A stretch of DNA of 64,000 nt from Stenotrophomonas acidaminiphila (GTDB lineage: Bacteria > Pseudomonadota > Gammaproteobacteria > Xanthomonadales > Xanthomonadaceae). The notes below the pieces were generated by a model, which ran no database searches, was not told the DNA's origin, and worked only from the letters and a program-made list of their open reading frames with translations. A program made the position numbers and the translations under genes. Position 1 is the first letter of the stretch; every line of letters starts with the position of its first letter. Below are positions 39,600 to 49,281 of the stretch, in pieces. Location: positions 1,534,501 to 1,598,500 of the forward strand of contig CP019797.1 of the NCBI GenBank assembly GCA_002951995.1. The letters are read 5' to 3'.

Positions 39600-40945
39600 C
39601 AGCGGGCGTAGGTCATGCGCTGGCCGGCGGGCTGGCCCACCAGCCTGCGGCCATCCCACACGCGTTGGCCATTGACCCAGGTGGAGGCGATGCGCGAACG
39701 GAAAGTGGTGCCTTCGAATGGCGACCAACCGCACTTGGACAGCACGTCCTCGCGCCTGACCGTGAACGGCACGTCCTCCACCAGCACCAGGTCGGCGAAA
39801 TAGCCCTCACGCAGGAAGCCGCGTTCTTCCACGTCGAACAACTGCGCCGGGGCATGGGCGAATTTCTGCACCACCTGCTCGCGGGTCAGTTTGCCTTCGT
39901 GCACCCGCTCCAGCGCGGCGACCAGCGCGTACTGCACCAGCGGCAGGCCCGACGGCGCCTGCGCATAGGGCTTCTGCTTCTCTTCCCAGGTGTGCGGGGC
40001 GTGGTCGGTGGCCAGCACGTCGAGTACATCGTCGGCCAGCGCGGCGATGATCGCCTCGCGGTCGGCCACGTCCTTGATCGCCGGGTTGCACTTGATCAGG
40101 TTGCCCTTGGTCGCGTAATCCGGGCGGGCGAAATGCAGGAAGTGCACGCAGGTCTCGGCGGTGATCTGCTTGCGGCTGCCGTCGGCGCGGACCAGCGGGC
40201 CCTTCTCGAACAGCGCCAGCTCGTCGGCGGTGGAAATGTGCAGCACGTGCAGGCGGGTACCGTGCCTGCGCGCCAGCGACATCGCCAGCCGGGTCGACTT
40301 GATGCAAGCCTCGCGCGAGCGGATGTCCGGGTGCATCTCCGCGGTCAGTGCCTCGCCGTACTTTTCCTGGAACGCCTTCATGTTGGCGTCGATCATCGGC
40401 GTGTCTTCGCAGTGCGTGATGATCGGCGTGGGGCAGTCGCGGAAGATCGCGTCCAGCGTGTCCGGGTCGTCGACCAGCATGTTGCCGGTGGACGCACCCA
40501 TGAACACCTTCACCCCGGGGGCCTTCTTCGGGTCGAGCGCGCGGATCGCTTCGAGGTTGTCGTTGCTGGCGCCGTGGTAGAAGCCGTAGTTGGCCCAGGC
40601 GCGGCCGCGCGCGAGCTCGTACTTGGCTTCCAGGATGGTCGAGTCCAGCGTCGGCGGGTTGGTGTTGGGCATGTCCATGAAGCTGGTCAGGCCACCGGCC
40701 ACCGCCGCCGCCGATTCACTGGCGATGTCGCCCTTGTGGGTCAGGCCCGGTTCGCGGAAATGCACCTGGTCGTCGATCATGCCCGGCAGCAGCCAGCGGC
40801 CGCCGGCATCGACCACTTCCTCGCCGGCGCGTGGCGCCAGCCCGCTGCCGATCCGGGCGATGCGGCCGTCCTCGATGCGCAGGTCGCCGTCGAAGGTGCG
40901 GCCTTCGTTGACCATGCGGGCATTGGTGATGAGCGTGGAGGACAT
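39599..40945 (-). CDS. pyrC: Dihydroorotase (pyrC/RNP-type amidohydrolase)
   Basis: A 448-residue class I dihydroorotase. Seen: DDQVHFREPGLTHKGD (metal HxH; the family has DxHxHxR), FMDMPNTNPPT (the loop MPNT), the second His pair (HCED, HVLHIST), and the catalytic Asp in DVLATDHAPHTWEEK. Closes carbamoyl-aspartate to dihydroorotate in pyrimidine synthesis. It follows yidD by one base and overlaps the M23 gene. A hydantoinase-like relative is the alternative, but the DHAPHTWEEK motif favours dihydroorotase. Confidence 0.88.
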   Translation of the reverse strand: MSSTLITNARMVNEGRTFDGDLRIEDGRIARIGSGLAPRAGEEVVDAGGRWLLPGMIDDQVHFREPGLTHKGDIASESAAAVAGGLTSFMDMPNTNPPTLDSTILEAKYELARGRAWANYGFYHGASNDNLEAIRALDPKKAPGVKVFMGASTGNMLVDDPDTLDAIFRDCPTPIITHCEDTPMIDANMKAFQEKYGEALTAEMHPDIRSREACIKSTRLAMSLARRHGTRLHVLHISTADELALFEKGPLVRADGSRKQITAETCVHFLHFARPDYATKGNLIKCNPAIKDVADREAIIAALADDVLDVLATDHAPHTWEEKQKPYAQAPSGLPLVQYALVAALERVHEGKLTREQVVQKFAHAPAQLFDVEERGFLREGYFADLVLVEDVPFTVRREDVLSKCGWSPFEGTTFRSRIASTWVNGQRVWDGRRLVGQPAGQRMTYAR

Positions 40946-40946
40946 G

Positions 40947-41201
40947 TCAGTGTTTTCCTGTGCAGCGGCAAGAGGGGGGAGGGGCCTTGTCCGGGACCGG
41001 GTCGAAGCCGCCCGGGTGCAGCGGATGGCAGCGGCCCAGCCGGCGCAGCGTAAGCCAGCAGCCCCGCAGCGGGCCGTGCAGGCGGATCGCGTCCATCGAA
41101 TATTCGGAGCAGCTGGGGACAAAGCGGCAGCGCGGCCCCAGCAGGGGGCTGATGAAGCGCTTGTAGAAGCGCAGCAGGGCAATGAGAAGTCGGCCGATCA
41201 C
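40947..41201 (-). CDS. yidD: Membrane protein insertion efficiency factor YidD
   Basis: An 84-residue protein assisting YidC-dependent insertion. The signature is complete: [31 protein letters not shown] and [17 protein letters not shown] 41201 is preferred because it gives the usual length; it lies 6 nt after TATCAT on the minus strand, so a leaderless start is predicted. In most bacteria yidD sits between rnpA and yidC; here it leads a unit with pyrC and an M23 peptidase. Confidence 0.92.
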   Translation of the reverse strand: MIGRLLIALLRFYKRFISPLLGPRCRFVPSCSEYSMDAIRLHGPLRGCWLTLRRLGRCHPLHPGGFDPVPDKAPPPSCRCTGKH

Positions 41202-41207
41202 CCCGCG

Positions 41208-41213
41208 ATGATA
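41208..41213 (-). promoter_or_regulatory. Candidate -10 for yidD
   Basis: TATCAT on the minus strand, then cgcggg, then the GTG start at 41201: the same 6-nt spacing as at queG, amiC and the gene at 37162. Confidence 0.5.
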
Positions 41214-41406
41214 AGCCAGCTGGCATTGCCCAAGGATTTGTCGCACGATGCCGGACAGGTGGCAGGCAGGCTCCAGCACCTGGCGCCCACCGGGTACGCC
41301 GCTCGTGCCCGGTCACGTTCCGAACCGCGCGGGAGGGTCCGGCGATGCCGCCGGTGGCGCTCCGGGGCGGCTCGGGCATCCGTTCATGTCGGGGCGGTCG
41401 GCGCGG

Positions 41407-41435
41407 TTGCCGCTGCTGGTCGGGTAGGCTATAAA
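41407..41435 (+). promoter_or_regulatory. dksA promoter
   Basis: TTGCCG (41407-41412), a 17-bp spacer and TATAAA (41430-41435); a near-consensus sigma-70 promoter 44 bp before the GTG start. Confidence 0.75.
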
Positions 41436-41478
41436 GGCCCGCTTTCCCGGGCCCCGGGGAAACAAGGAAGAGCGTTTC

Positions 41479-42630
41479 GTGGCTGCTAAAAAACCTGCAA
41501 AAAAGGCCGTCAAGGTCGCCAAGAAAACCGCCAAACCTGCAGTCAAGAAGGCGGCGTCCAAGCCGGTAGTCAAGAAACCGGCCGCCAAGACCGCCAAGCC
41601 GGCTGCGAAGAAGGCGCCTGCCAAGAAGGTGGTGGCCAAGAAGGCCCCGGCCAAGCAGGCAGCGCCCGCCAAGAAGGTCGCGGTCAAGAAGGCCGCGGTC
41701 AAGAAAGCCCCCGCCAAGAAGGTGGCCGCCAGCAAGAAGGTGGCCGCCAGCAAGGCCCCGGCGAAGAAGGTGGCTGCCAGCAAGGCTCCGGCCAGGAAGG
41801 CGGCAGCCCCGCTGGCCAAGGCCGCCCAGCCCGCCAAGCCGGCACCCGGCAAGACCCCCGCCAAGACCGCGGCCAAGGCCTCCAAGTCCCCGGTCAGCAA
41901 ACCCATCGTGAAGTCCGTACCGAAGCCGGCTGCCAAGCCGGTGCCGGCCAAGCCTGTCCCGGCCGCAGTCGCCAAGACGGTACCCGCCCCGGCCCCCGCG
42001 CCGGTGGCCAAGGCACCGGCTCCGGCAGCCAAGGCCCCGCAATCCAAGAATCCCGTGCCTGTTTCGAAATCCCCCGCAAAGACCGCCGTCAAATCCGCCG
42101 CACCCGCCGCCGTCCGTCCGGTCGGCAAGGTCGCCGTTGCCGTCACCGCACGCTCGGCCGCCCCGGCCCCGCGCAGCAAGCACAAAGTGGTCGAGTACAA
42201 GACCGACGAGGCGACCGGCCGGCCGATCCTGCCGGCAGGCTACAAGCCCTCGGCGGACGAGGAATACATGAGCCCGCTGCAGCAGGAGTACTTCCGCCAG
42301 CGCCTGCAGGACTGGCGCGCCGACCTGGTGGAGGAATCCAAGCAGACCATCGAGAACCTGCGCGAGGAAGTGCGCGACATCGGCGACGAGGCCGAACGGG
42401 CCACCCGCGAGACCGAGAATTCGCTGGAACTGCGTACCCGCGACCGCTACCGCAAGCTGATCGGCAAAATCGACAGCACGCTCAAGCGGCTGGAGTCGGG
42501 CGACTACGGTTACTGCGTGGACACCGGCGAGGAAATCGGCCTGGAGCGCCTGGAAGCACGTCTCACCGCCGAGCGCACCATCGATGCCCAGGAGCGCTGG
42601 GAGCACATGCAGAAGCAGCAGGGCGACTGA
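41479..42630 (+). CDS. dksA: DksA-family regulator with long Lys/Ala/Pro-rich N-terminal extension
   Basis: A protein of 383 residues, against about 150 for E. coli DksA. Residues 1-235 are a low-complexity basic tail of PAKKVAASK-like repeats resembling histone H1 or AlgP/Hc1-like tails, probably DNA-binding. The C-terminal DksA domain keeps the coiled coil and NSLELRTRDRYRKLIGKIDSTLKRLESGDYGYC-type core (positions 320-360). The tip motif is DEAERA, with E for the second Asp. The zinc finger is reduced to one Cys (CVDT; then TIDA), so zinc binding is doubtful. GTG start with AAGGAAGAG upstream. It binds RNA polymerase with ppGpp in the known family; the tail's role is inferred. Confidence 0.9.
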   Translation: MAAKKPAKKAVKVAKKTAKPAVKKAASKPVVKKPAAKTAKPAAKKAPAKKVVAKKAPAKQAAPAKKVAVKKAAVKKAPAKKVAASKKVAASKAPAKKVAASKAPARKAAAPLAKAAQPAKPAPGKTPAKTAAKASKSPVSKPIVKSVPKPAAKPVPAKPVPAAVAKTVPAPAPAPVAKAPAPAAKAPQSKNPVPVSKSPAKTAVKSAAPAAVRPVGKVAVAVTARSAAPAPRSKHKVVEYKTDEATGRPILPAGYKPSADEEYMSPLQQEYFRQRLQDWRADLVEESKQTIENLREEVRDIGDEAERATRETENSLELRTRDRYRKLIGKIDSTLKRLESGDYGYCVDTGEEIGLERLEARLTAERTIDAQERWEHMQKQQGD

Positions 42631-42653
42631 TTCCCGGTCCCCCCGCCGTCAAC

Positions 42654-42684
42654 AAAAAGCCCCGCCGCGTGCGGGGCTTTTTGT
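42654..42684 (+). terminator. Intrinsic terminator after dksA
   Basis: A perfect 12-bp stem aaaaagccccgc / gcggggcttttt with a CGCGT loop; A-tract and T-tract make it usable from both sides. Confidence 0.92.
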
Positions 42685-42778
42685 TTGCCCTGTCCGCGCG
42701 CGCCGCAGGTGGGCGGTTGCCGGCGCGTACGCCGCGGCGGCGCGCGGCAGTCGCGCGTGCTCACGTCGCCGCCCCGGG

Positions 42779-44023
42779 CTATTGCAGGTCGCGCAGGTTC
42801 AACCGCCGCAGCGTCGGGTTCTTCCAGGCGGTGAGGCCCGCCACGCCCAACACCGCGCAGCCACCCACCACCACCGCCGGCACCAGTCCCAGCAGCCGCG
42901 CCATGGTGCCGGCGTAGAACGCGCCCAGTTCATTGGACGAGCTGATGAAGATGCCGTTGATCGACGATACCCGCCCGCGCATCTCATCCGGCGTGGCCAG
43001 CTGCAGGATGGTCGAGCGCACCACCACCGACACGCCGTCGAACGCACCGTAGAACAGCAGGATCGCCGCCGACAGCCAGAAGCTGCGCGACAGGCCGAAG
43101 CCGATCACGCACAGGCCGAAGCCGGCCACCGCGTACAGCAGCACGCGGCCGGCGTTGCGGTGCAGCGGATGCCGGGCCAGCCACAGGCCCACGCAGACCG
43201 ATCCCAGCGCCGGCGCCGCGCGCAGGATGCCGAGCCCTTCCGGCCCGTAGTGCAGGATTTCCTGGATGAAGGCCGGCAGCATCGCCACCACGCCGCCCAG
43301 CAGCACCGAGAACATGTCCAGCGCCATCGCGCCGAGCATCACCGGGGTGGACAGCACGAAGCGTGCGCCTTCGGCGATGCTGGCGAAGATCGGCGCGCGG
43401 GTGGCCGGCGGCGGCGCTTCCTGCACCCGCAGCAGGGCCAATGCGGCCACGGCCAGCACGGCCATTGCCGCGGCCACGGCGTAGGCCAGCCCTTTGCCGC
43501 CCCAGCCGACCAGCACGCCGCCCAGCGCCGGGCCGAGCACCATGCCGGCCTGGAACACCACGCTGCCGAAGCCGGCGCCACGCGCGTACTGATCGCGCGC
43601 CAAGACGCGCGCGAACAGCGCGTTGTAGACCGGCGACAGGAAGGCGCGGACCATGCCGGTCAGGGCGATGGCCAGGTAGATCGGCCACGTGCCCTGGAAT
43701 GGCACTGCGCCCAGCGCGACCGCGCAGAGGATGGCCGCGGTGGCCACCAGCCCGAGACTGGCCACCATGCCCAGGCGGCGCCGTGGCAGATGGTCCACCA
43801 GGTAGCCGGCGAACGGCGCCACGCAGAAATAGGGCAGCACTTCGGCCAGCCCGACCAGGCCCAGCGAGAACGGATTGCGGGTGATCTCGTAGATATGCCA
43901 GCCCACCGTGACCGCGACGATCTGGTAGGACAGCATCGCGGTGATGCGGTAGGCCAGCAGGTGCACGAAGCCGGCCTGGCGCAGCAGCGCGCCCAGGCCG
44001 GCATCGGAACTGCCGGTGGTCAC
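42779..44023 (-). CDS. MFS transporter (enterobactin-exporter/EntS-like)
   Basis: A 414-residue major facilitator with about 12 hydrophobic segments: GFVHLLAYRITAMLSYQIVAVTVGWHIYEIT opens it (first helices, positions 12-42), and AGYLVDHLPRRRLG is the loop 2-3 motif A. The pattern (FARVLARDQYARGAGFGSVVFQ, SSNELGAFYAG) fits the DHA3/EntS-like group of exporters. The substrate is unknown. Its GTG start overlaps the sufE stop (GTGA), so the two are co-translated. Confidence 0.88.
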   Translation of the reverse strand: MTTGSSDAGLGALLRQAGFVHLLAYRITAMLSYQIVAVTVGWHIYEITRNPFSLGLVGLAEVLPYFCVAPFAGYLVDHLPRRRLGMVASLGLVATAAILCAVALGAVPFQGTWPIYLAIALTGMVRAFLSPVYNALFARVLARDQYARGAGFGSVVFQAGMVLGPALGGVLVGWGGKGLAYAVAAAMAVLAVAALALLRVQEAPPPATRAPIFASIAEGARFVLSTPVMLGAMALDMFSVLLGGVVAMLPAFIQEILHYGPEGLGILRAAPALGSVCVGLWLARHPLHRNAGRVLLYAVAGFGLCVIGFGLSRSFWLSAAILLFYGAFDGVSVVVRSTILQLATPDEMRGRVSSINGIFISSSNELGAFYAGTMARLLGLVPAVVVGGCAVLGVAGLTAWKNPTLRRLNLRDLQ

Positions 44024-44460
44024 TGCGCTTGCGACCGCGCGGTGTCGCGGATGAAGGAGAGCATCGCCGCCAGCCCATTGCTGCGGGTCGGCGACAGGTG
44101 CCGGGCCAAGCCGATGGCGGCCACGTAGTCCGGCTCGGTGGCCAGGATCTCGGCCGCCGGGCGGCCGGAGTAGACGCGCAGCGCCAGATAGATCAACCCG
44201 GAAACGATGGCCGAGTCGCTGACCGCGTGGAACACCAGCCGGTCGGCGTTGCCTTCGGGCACGATCCACACCATCGACTGGCAGCCGTGCAGCCGGTATT
44301 CCTCGGTCTTCCACGCCTCCGGGAAGGGGGGCAGCTTGCGGCCGAGGTCGATCAGGTACTGGTAGCGCTCGGACCAGTCAGCGAAGAAGGAGAATTCGTC
44401 GGCGATCGCGGCCTGGGCTTCGGCGGCGGTGGCTTCGAGCGGGAAGGGGGAGTCGGTCAT
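44020..44460 (-). CDS. sufE: Sulfur acceptor protein SufE
   Basis: A 146-residue protein that accepts persulfide sulfur from SufS and passes it to Fe-S assembly. The active Cys60 is in LHGCQSMVWI, and AVSDSAIVSGLIYL and LSPTRSNGLAAML are standard. No sufS is adjacent; it is instead coupled to an exporter gene. ATG 44460 gives the normal length. Confidence 0.93.
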   Translation of the reverse strand: MTDSPFPLEATAAEAQAAIADEFSFFADWSERYQYLIDLGRKLPPFPEAWKTEEYRLHGCQSMVWIVPEGNADRLVFHAVSDSAIVSGLIYLALRVYSGRPAAEILATEPDYVAAIGLARHLSPTRSNGLAAMLSFIRDTARSQAQ

Positions 44461-44581
44461 CAGGGTTCCTGCCATGGGCCCTTTCCACGGCGGGAGGAAG
44501 GGGAGGACGAGGGGGAAGAAGGACGCGGGCCAGGGCAGGGGGCGGTGCGCGCCTGTCCCGGCCACGGCTCACGGCAATGGC

Positions 44582-45949
44582 TCAGCCACGTTTCCAGCGC
44601 ACGCCCTGCGGCGTGTCCTCCAGGACGATGTTCTCGGCGGCCAGCTGGTCGCGGATGGCATCGGCGCGGGCGAAATCGCGCGCCTGCTTGGCGGCGATGC
44701 GTGCGTCGATCAGGGCCTGGATGCGGGCATCGTCGCCGGCGTCCGCGCCACGCCCGAACCATGCCGCCGGCGCCTGCTGCAGCAGCCCCAGCGCCAGCCC
44801 GGCACCGAGCAGTTCGCCCTTCAGGCGCGCCTTCTCGATCGCGCCTTCCGCCTTGCGTGCCTCGCTGGCGATGCGTGCCACCTCGGCCAGTGCCAGCGGC
44901 GTGTTGAGGTCGTCGTCCAGCGCCGCCTCGACCGCGGCCGGAATCACGGCGGTGGCGTCGACATCGGCCAGGTCGCGCAGGGTGCCGTACAGCCGGTCCA
45001 GGGTGCGCACGGACTGCTCGATCAGCGCGTCGGACCAGTCCAGCGGCTGCCGGTAGTGGGCCGACAGCAGCGCATAGCGCAGCGCCTCGGGCGGATGCTG
45101 GCGCACCAGGTCGTGCACCCGCTCGATGTTGCCCAGCGACTTGCTCATCTTGGCGCCGCCGAAGTTGAGCATGCCGTTGTGCAGCCAGAAGCGGGCGAAG
45201 GTGCGGCCGCCGTGGGCGCATTCGCTCTGCGCGATCTCGTTTTCGTGGTGCGGGAACTGCAGGTCCACGCCGCCGGCGTGGATGTCGATGGTGTCGCCCA
45301 GGTGGGCGGCGGCCATCGCCGAGCATTCGATGTGCCAGCCCGGGCGGCCGCGGCCCCATGGCGATTCCCAGCCGGGCAGGTCGTCGCTGGACGGCTTCCA
45401 CAGCACGAAGTCGCCGGCGTCGCGCTTGTACGGGGCCACTTCGACGCGGGCGCCGGCCAGCATTTCGTCCGGGTCGCGCCGCGACAGTTTGCCGTAGCCG
45501 TCGAAGGTGGCGACCGCGAACAGCACGTGGCCCTCGGCGGCATAGGCGTGCCCGGCTTCGATCAGCCGCTCGATCATGGCGATGATCTGCGGGATGTGGG
45601 CGGTGGCTTCCGGCTCGATGTCCGGCGGCGCCACGCCCAGGGCGGCCATGTCCTCGCGGTAGGCGGCGGCGAAGCGGTCGGTGATGGCCGCGATCTGCAC
45701 GCCCTGGTCGCGCGCCGCGGCGTTGATCTTGTCGTCGACGTCGGTGATGTTGCGGGCGTAGCGCAGGCCGCCGAAACTGCGCCGCAGCAGGGCCGCGAGC
45801 ACCCCGAACACCACCGGGCCGCGGGCGTTGCCGATGTGCACGTAGTTGTAGACGGTCGGGCCGCACACGTACATGGTCGGGGCGGCCGGGTCCAGCGGGG
45901 CGAACCGCTCCAGCTGCCGGGTCAGGGTGTTGTACAGATGCAGGGCCAT
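44582..45949 (-). CDS. cysS: Cysteinyl-tRNA synthetase
   Basis: A 455-residue class I synthetase. HIGH motif as HIGNARGPV, zinc ligands in [17 protein letters not shown] and FPHHENE, and KMSKSLGN are all present; the C-terminal anticodon domain is complete. A TAGAAT at 45983-45988 on the minus strand is a possible -10, 27 bp or so from ATG 45949. Confidence 0.97.
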   Translation of the reverse strand: MALHLYNTLTRQLERFAPLDPAAPTMYVCGPTVYNYVHIGNARGPVVFGVLAALLRRSFGGLRYARNITDVDDKINAAARDQGVQIAAITDRFAAAYREDMAALGVAPPDIEPEATAHIPQIIAMIERLIEAGHAYAAEGHVLFAVATFDGYGKLSRRDPDEMLAGARVEVAPYKRDAGDFVLWKPSSDDLPGWESPWGRGRPGWHIECSAMAAAHLGDTIDIHAGGVDLQFPHHENEIAQSECAHGGRTFARFWLHNGMLNFGGAKMSKSLGNIERVHDLVRQHPPEALRYALLSAHYRQPLDWSDALIEQSVRTLDRLYGTLRDLADVDATAVIPAAVEAALDDDLNTPLALAEVARIASEARKAEGAIEKARLKGELLGAGLALGLLQQAPAAWFGRGADAGDDARIQALIDARIAAKQARDFARADAIRDQLAAENIVLEDTPQGVRWKRG

Positions 45950-46119
45950 GGGCGTGCCGTGGGAGCGAAAACAGAGCCGGCAATTCTAGCGGGCCGGGGC
46001 CGGGCGGGCACGCCCGGGCTGGGCAGCGGCGCGATGGACGGGTAATGTTCAGCCTCCATCCCCTGCCGCGCCTACACTATATCGGTGGTCATCCCTCATC
46101 CATCCCCGTTGACGTGTCG

Positions 46120-46677
46120 ATGAAGCGCGCTCCCGTGTCGCTGTCCATGGCCTGCCTGCTGGCCGCGTCCGCCATGCCGGCCGCGGCCCAGAACACCGAC
46201 CTGCGCAATCGCGTGGTGATCGTCGAGAACGTGCGCTACGACTATGCGCAGGTATTGAACGTCGAGCCGGTGTTCCAGACCCTGCGTGCCACCCGCACCG
46301 AGGAACACTGCGAGCCGGTGTCCACGCTGACGCTGGCGCCGGTGGAGGTCAAGGGCGAGGAGCAGAAGGGCGGCTTCCGTCGCTTCTGGGATTCGGTCAA
46401 GGGCATTTTCAGCCACCAGGACGGCGAGGACGAGGCCGAAAGGGAAGTGCGTACCGTGGGCGCCGGCAACAATGGCGCGCTGCTCACCCCCGAATGCCGG
46501 ATCATCGAGGTCGGCCGCGAGTTCCGCCGGCCCATCGCCTATGACGTGGATTACGTCTACAAGGGCGTCAAGTTCCGCTCGCGCCTGCCCGAGGATCCGG
46601 GCAACCGCCTGAAGCTGCGGGTGTCGATCACCCCCGAGCTGGGCGAGGGCCTGGAGCAGGGGCCGGCGAATCCCTGA
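46120..46677 (+). CDS. Conserved secreted protein of unknown function
   Basis: A 185-residue protein with a signal peptide ending AAAQ. The mature part starts VVIVENVRYDYAQVLNVEPVF and has a pair of Cys (EEHCEPV, TPECRII) and a charged middle (HQDGEDEAERE). The first stretch resembles the region in front of glycine-zipper 2TM proteins, but no glycine zipper follows. The last third (PIAYDVDYVYKGVKFRSRLP) is also known from that group. ATG 46120 fits the signal peptide; GTG 46114 is possible. Role unknown. Confidence 0.6.
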   Translation: MKRAPVSLSMACLLAASAMPAAAQNTDLRNRVVIVENVRYDYAQVLNVEPVFQTLRATRTEEHCEPVSTLTLAPVEVKGEEQKGGFRRFWDSVKGIFSHQDGEDEAEREVRTVGAGNNGALLTPECRIIEVGREFRRPIAYDVDYVYKGVKFRSRLPEDPGNRLKLRVSITPELGEGLEQGPANP

Positions 46678-46984
46678 TTGTTGCATCGCGGCACTTGCGT
46701 GGTGCCGGAACGCGTGCGACCATGCGCGACGATGAAGGCGAACAGCTTCCAGCACGAAACCAGCACCGCCCGGATGGCCTCCGGCATGACCTCGCGTGCC
46801 CGCCGACCGGAACCCCACATATTCGCTGGGTAAACCGGAGCCTTGTGCTGTCTGTTCGGAAAACCCAGCCCCCGGCTGGGTTTTTTCGTTTCTGCTCCAC
46901 GAAAGTTTCAACTGCAATGAGCCGCGCGTCCGCGCATCCTGCCGCCGGCAACGGTGGTCCCCCGCACCAGCAAAGGATGGATCG
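46678..46984 (+). promoter_or_regulatory. Leader region of the arginine cluster
   Basis: A 307-bp gap. It contains the hairpin at 46860-46887 and, after it, a weak promoter candidate (TTCTGC 46890-46895, 17 bp, TGCAAT 46913-46918). A frame from 46695 stays open to 46994 but has no ribosome site. The hairpin may end the upstream gene's message or act as an attenuator for argF'. No ARG-box palindrome was recognised with confidence. Confidence 0.4.
46860..46887 (+). terminator. Intrinsic terminator or attenuator upstream of argF'
   Basis: An 11-bp stem aaaacccagcc / ggctgggtttt with a CCC loop and six T in total. It is 183 bp after one gene and 97 bp before the next, so either a late terminator or a leader attenuator. 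Confidence 0.8.
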
Positions 46985-47992
46985 ATGTCTGTGAAGCACT
47001 TCTTGAACACCCAGGACTGGAGCCGCGCCGAACTCGACGCGCTGCTGACCCAGGCGGCCCTGTTCAAGCGCAACAAGCTGGGCGACGACCTGAAGGGCAG
47101 GTCCATCGCGCTGGTGTTCTTCAATCCGTCCATGCGTACCCGCACCAGCTTCGAGCTGGGCGCGTTCCAGCTCGGCGGCCATGCCATCGTGCTGCAGCCG
47201 GGCAAGGACGCGTGGCCGATCGAGTTCGACCTGGGCACGGTGATGGATGGCGACACCGAAGAGCACATCGCCGAAGTGGCGAAGGTGCTGGGGCGCTACG
47301 TCGACCTCATCGGCGTGCGCGCCTTCCCGAAGTTCGTGGACTGGCAGTACGACCGCCAGGACATCGTGCTCAAGGCGTTCGCGAAGTACTCGCCGGTGCC
47401 GGTGATCAACATGGAGACCATCACCCATCCCTGCCAGGAACTGGCGCATGCGCTGGCGCTGCAGGAGCACTTCGGCACCAGCGACCTGCGCGGCAAGAAG
47501 TACGTGCTGACCTGGACCTACCATCCCAAGCCGCTGAACACCGCGGTGGCCAACTCGGCGTTGACCATCGCCACCCGCCTGGGCATGGACGTGACCCTGC
47601 TGTGCCCCAACGAGCAGTACATCCTCGACGAGCGTTACATGGGCTGGGCCGCGCAGAACGTGGCCGAGAGCGGCGGCTCGCTGCGCGTCAGCCATGACAT
47701 CGAAAGCGCCTACCGCGGTGCCGACGTGGTCTATGCCAAGAGCTGGGGCGCACTGCCGTACTTCGGCAACTGGGCGCCGGAAAAGCCCATCCGCGACCAG
47801 TACAGGCACTTCATCGTCGACGAGGCCAAGATGGCGCTCACCAACAACGGCGTGTTCAGCCATTGCCTGCCGCTGCGCCGCAACGTCAAGGCCACCGACG
47901 CGGTGATGGATTCGCCGCAGTGCATCGCCATCGACGAGGCCGAGAACCGCCTGCACGTGCAGAAGGCGATCATGGCCGCGCTGGTCCGCTGA
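46985..47992 (+). CDS. argF': N-acetylornithine carbamoyltransferase
   Basis: A 335-residue transcarbamylase. Carbamoyl-phosphate binding motif as SMRTRTSFE, then [12 protein letters not shown] and HCLPLRRNV. The sequence is of the acetylornithine-specific type (AOTCase) described from Xanthomonas, not ordinary OTCase: [20 protein letters not shown] and [10 protein letters not shown] are typical. It makes N-acetylcitrulline, which fits the acetylcitrulline deacetylase 1.8 kb downstream. AAAGGA lies before ATG 46985. It heads a run of seven or more same-strand genes. Confidence 0.94.
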   Translation: MSVKHFLNTQDWSRAELDALLTQAALFKRNKLGDDLKGRSIALVFFNPSMRTRTSFELGAFQLGGHAIVLQPGKDAWPIEFDLGTVMDGDTEEHIAEVAKVLGRYVDLIGVRAFPKFVDWQYDRQDIVLKAFAKYSPVPVINMETITHPCQELAHALALQEHFGTSDLRGKKYVLTWTYHPKPLNTAVANSALTIATRLGMDVTLLCPNEQYILDERYMGWAAQNVAESGGSLRVSHDIESAYRGADVVYAKSWGALPYFGNWAPEKPIRDQYRHFIVDEAKMALTNNGVFSHCLPLRRNVKATDAVMDSPQCIAIDEAENRLHVQKAIMAALVR

Positions 47993-48062
47993 TCCGTCCC
48001 GCCGCTTTCCCTTCCCCCGATTCAACAACGGCGGCCCACGCGCCGCCCCACGAGATCCGCAC

Positions 48063-49271
48063 ATGACTACTCCCAACGAATCCCGCGACATCGTCCTGGC
48101 CTTCTCCGGCGGCCTGGACACCAGCTTCTGCGTGCCCTACCTGAAGGAGCGCGGCTGGAACGTGCACACCGTGTTCGCCGACACCGGCGGCGTGGACGCC
48201 GAAGAGCGCGAGACGATCGAGAAGCGCGCCGCCGAACTGGGCGTGGCCAGCCACGTCACCGTCGATGGTGGCCCGGCGATCTGGGCAGGCTTCGTCAAGC
48301 CGTTCGTGTGGGCCGGCGAGGGCTACCAGGGCCAGTACCCGCTGCTGGTGTCCGACCGTTACCTGATCGTCGATGCCGCCCTCGCGCGCGCCGCCGAGCT
48401 GGGCACCAACGCCATCGCCCACGGCTGCACCGGCATGGGCAACGACCAGGTGCGCTTCGACCTGGCGGTCAAGGCGCAGGGCGATTACCGCATCCTCGCC
48501 CCGATCCGCGAGATCCAGAAGGAGCACACCCAGACCCGTGCCTACGAGCAGGCCTACCTGGAAGAGCGTGGCTTCGGCGTGCGTGCCAAGCAGAAGGCCT
48601 ACACCATCAACGAGAACCTGCTGGGCGTGACCATGTCCGGCGGCGAGATCGACAAGTGGGAGGCGCCGGGCGAGGGCGCGCGCGGCTGGTGCGCGCCGCG
48701 CAGCGCGTGGCCGATCGAGCCGCTGACCGTGACCCTGAAGTTCGTCCATGGCGAAGCGGTGGAACTGGACGGCAAGGCGCTGCCGGGCGAGCAGATCCTG
48801 GCCCGGCTCAACAGGCTGTTCGCCCCGTACGGCGTCGGTCGCGGCGTGTACACCGGCGACACCGTGATCGGGCTGAAGGGCCGGATCGTGTTCGAGGCGC
48901 CGGGCCTGACCGCGCTGCTGGCCGCGCACCGCGCGCTGGAAGACGCGGTGCTGACCAAGCAGCAGAACCGCTTCAAGCCGGACGTGGCGCGCAAGTGGGT
49001 GGAGCTGGTCTACGAAGGCTTCTACCACGACCCGCTGAAGACCGACCTGGAGGCGTTCCTGCGGTCCTCGCAGGGCAAGGTCAACGGCGAAGTGGTGCTG
49101 GAGACCCGTGGCGCCCGCGTCGATGCGGTGGCGGTGCGCTCGCCGCACATCCTCAACGCCAAGGGCGCGACGTACGCGCAGTCGGCCGACTGGGGCGTGG
49201 AGGAGGCCGAGGGTTTCATCAAGCTGTTCGGCATGAGCTCCACGCTGTACGCACAGGTCAACCACGGCTGA
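48063..49271 (+). CDS. argG: Argininosuccinate synthase
   Basis: A 402-residue enzyme joining citrulline and aspartate with ATP. P-loop [33 protein letters not shown] (ligand loop), and the long C-terminal tail are standard. ATG 48063. The gap to argF' is 70 bp. Confidence 0.97.
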   Translation: MTTPNESRDIVLAFSGGLDTSFCVPYLKERGWNVHTVFADTGGVDAEERETIEKRAAELGVASHVTVDGGPAIWAGFVKPFVWAGEGYQGQYPLLVSDRYLIVDAALARAAELGTNAIAHGCTGMGNDQVRFDLAVKAQGDYRILAPIREIQKEHTQTRAYEQAYLEERGFGVRAKQKAYTINENLLGVTMSGGEIDKWEAPGEGARGWCAPRSAWPIEPLTVTLKFVHGEAVELDGKALPGEQILARLNRLFAPYGVGRGVYTGDTVIGLKGRIVFEAPGLTALLAAHRALEDAVLTKQQNRFKPDVARKWVELVYEGFYHDPLKTDLEAFLRSSQGKVNGEVVLETRGARVDAVAVRSPHILNAKGATYAQSADWGVEEAEGFIKLFGMSSTLYAQVNHG

Positions 49272-49281
49272 GCGCGACGGC

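Noticed and set aside
46695..46994. 99-codon frame in the argF' leader
   Set aside because: No ribosome site, crosses a strong terminator hairpin and overlaps argF' in another frame.
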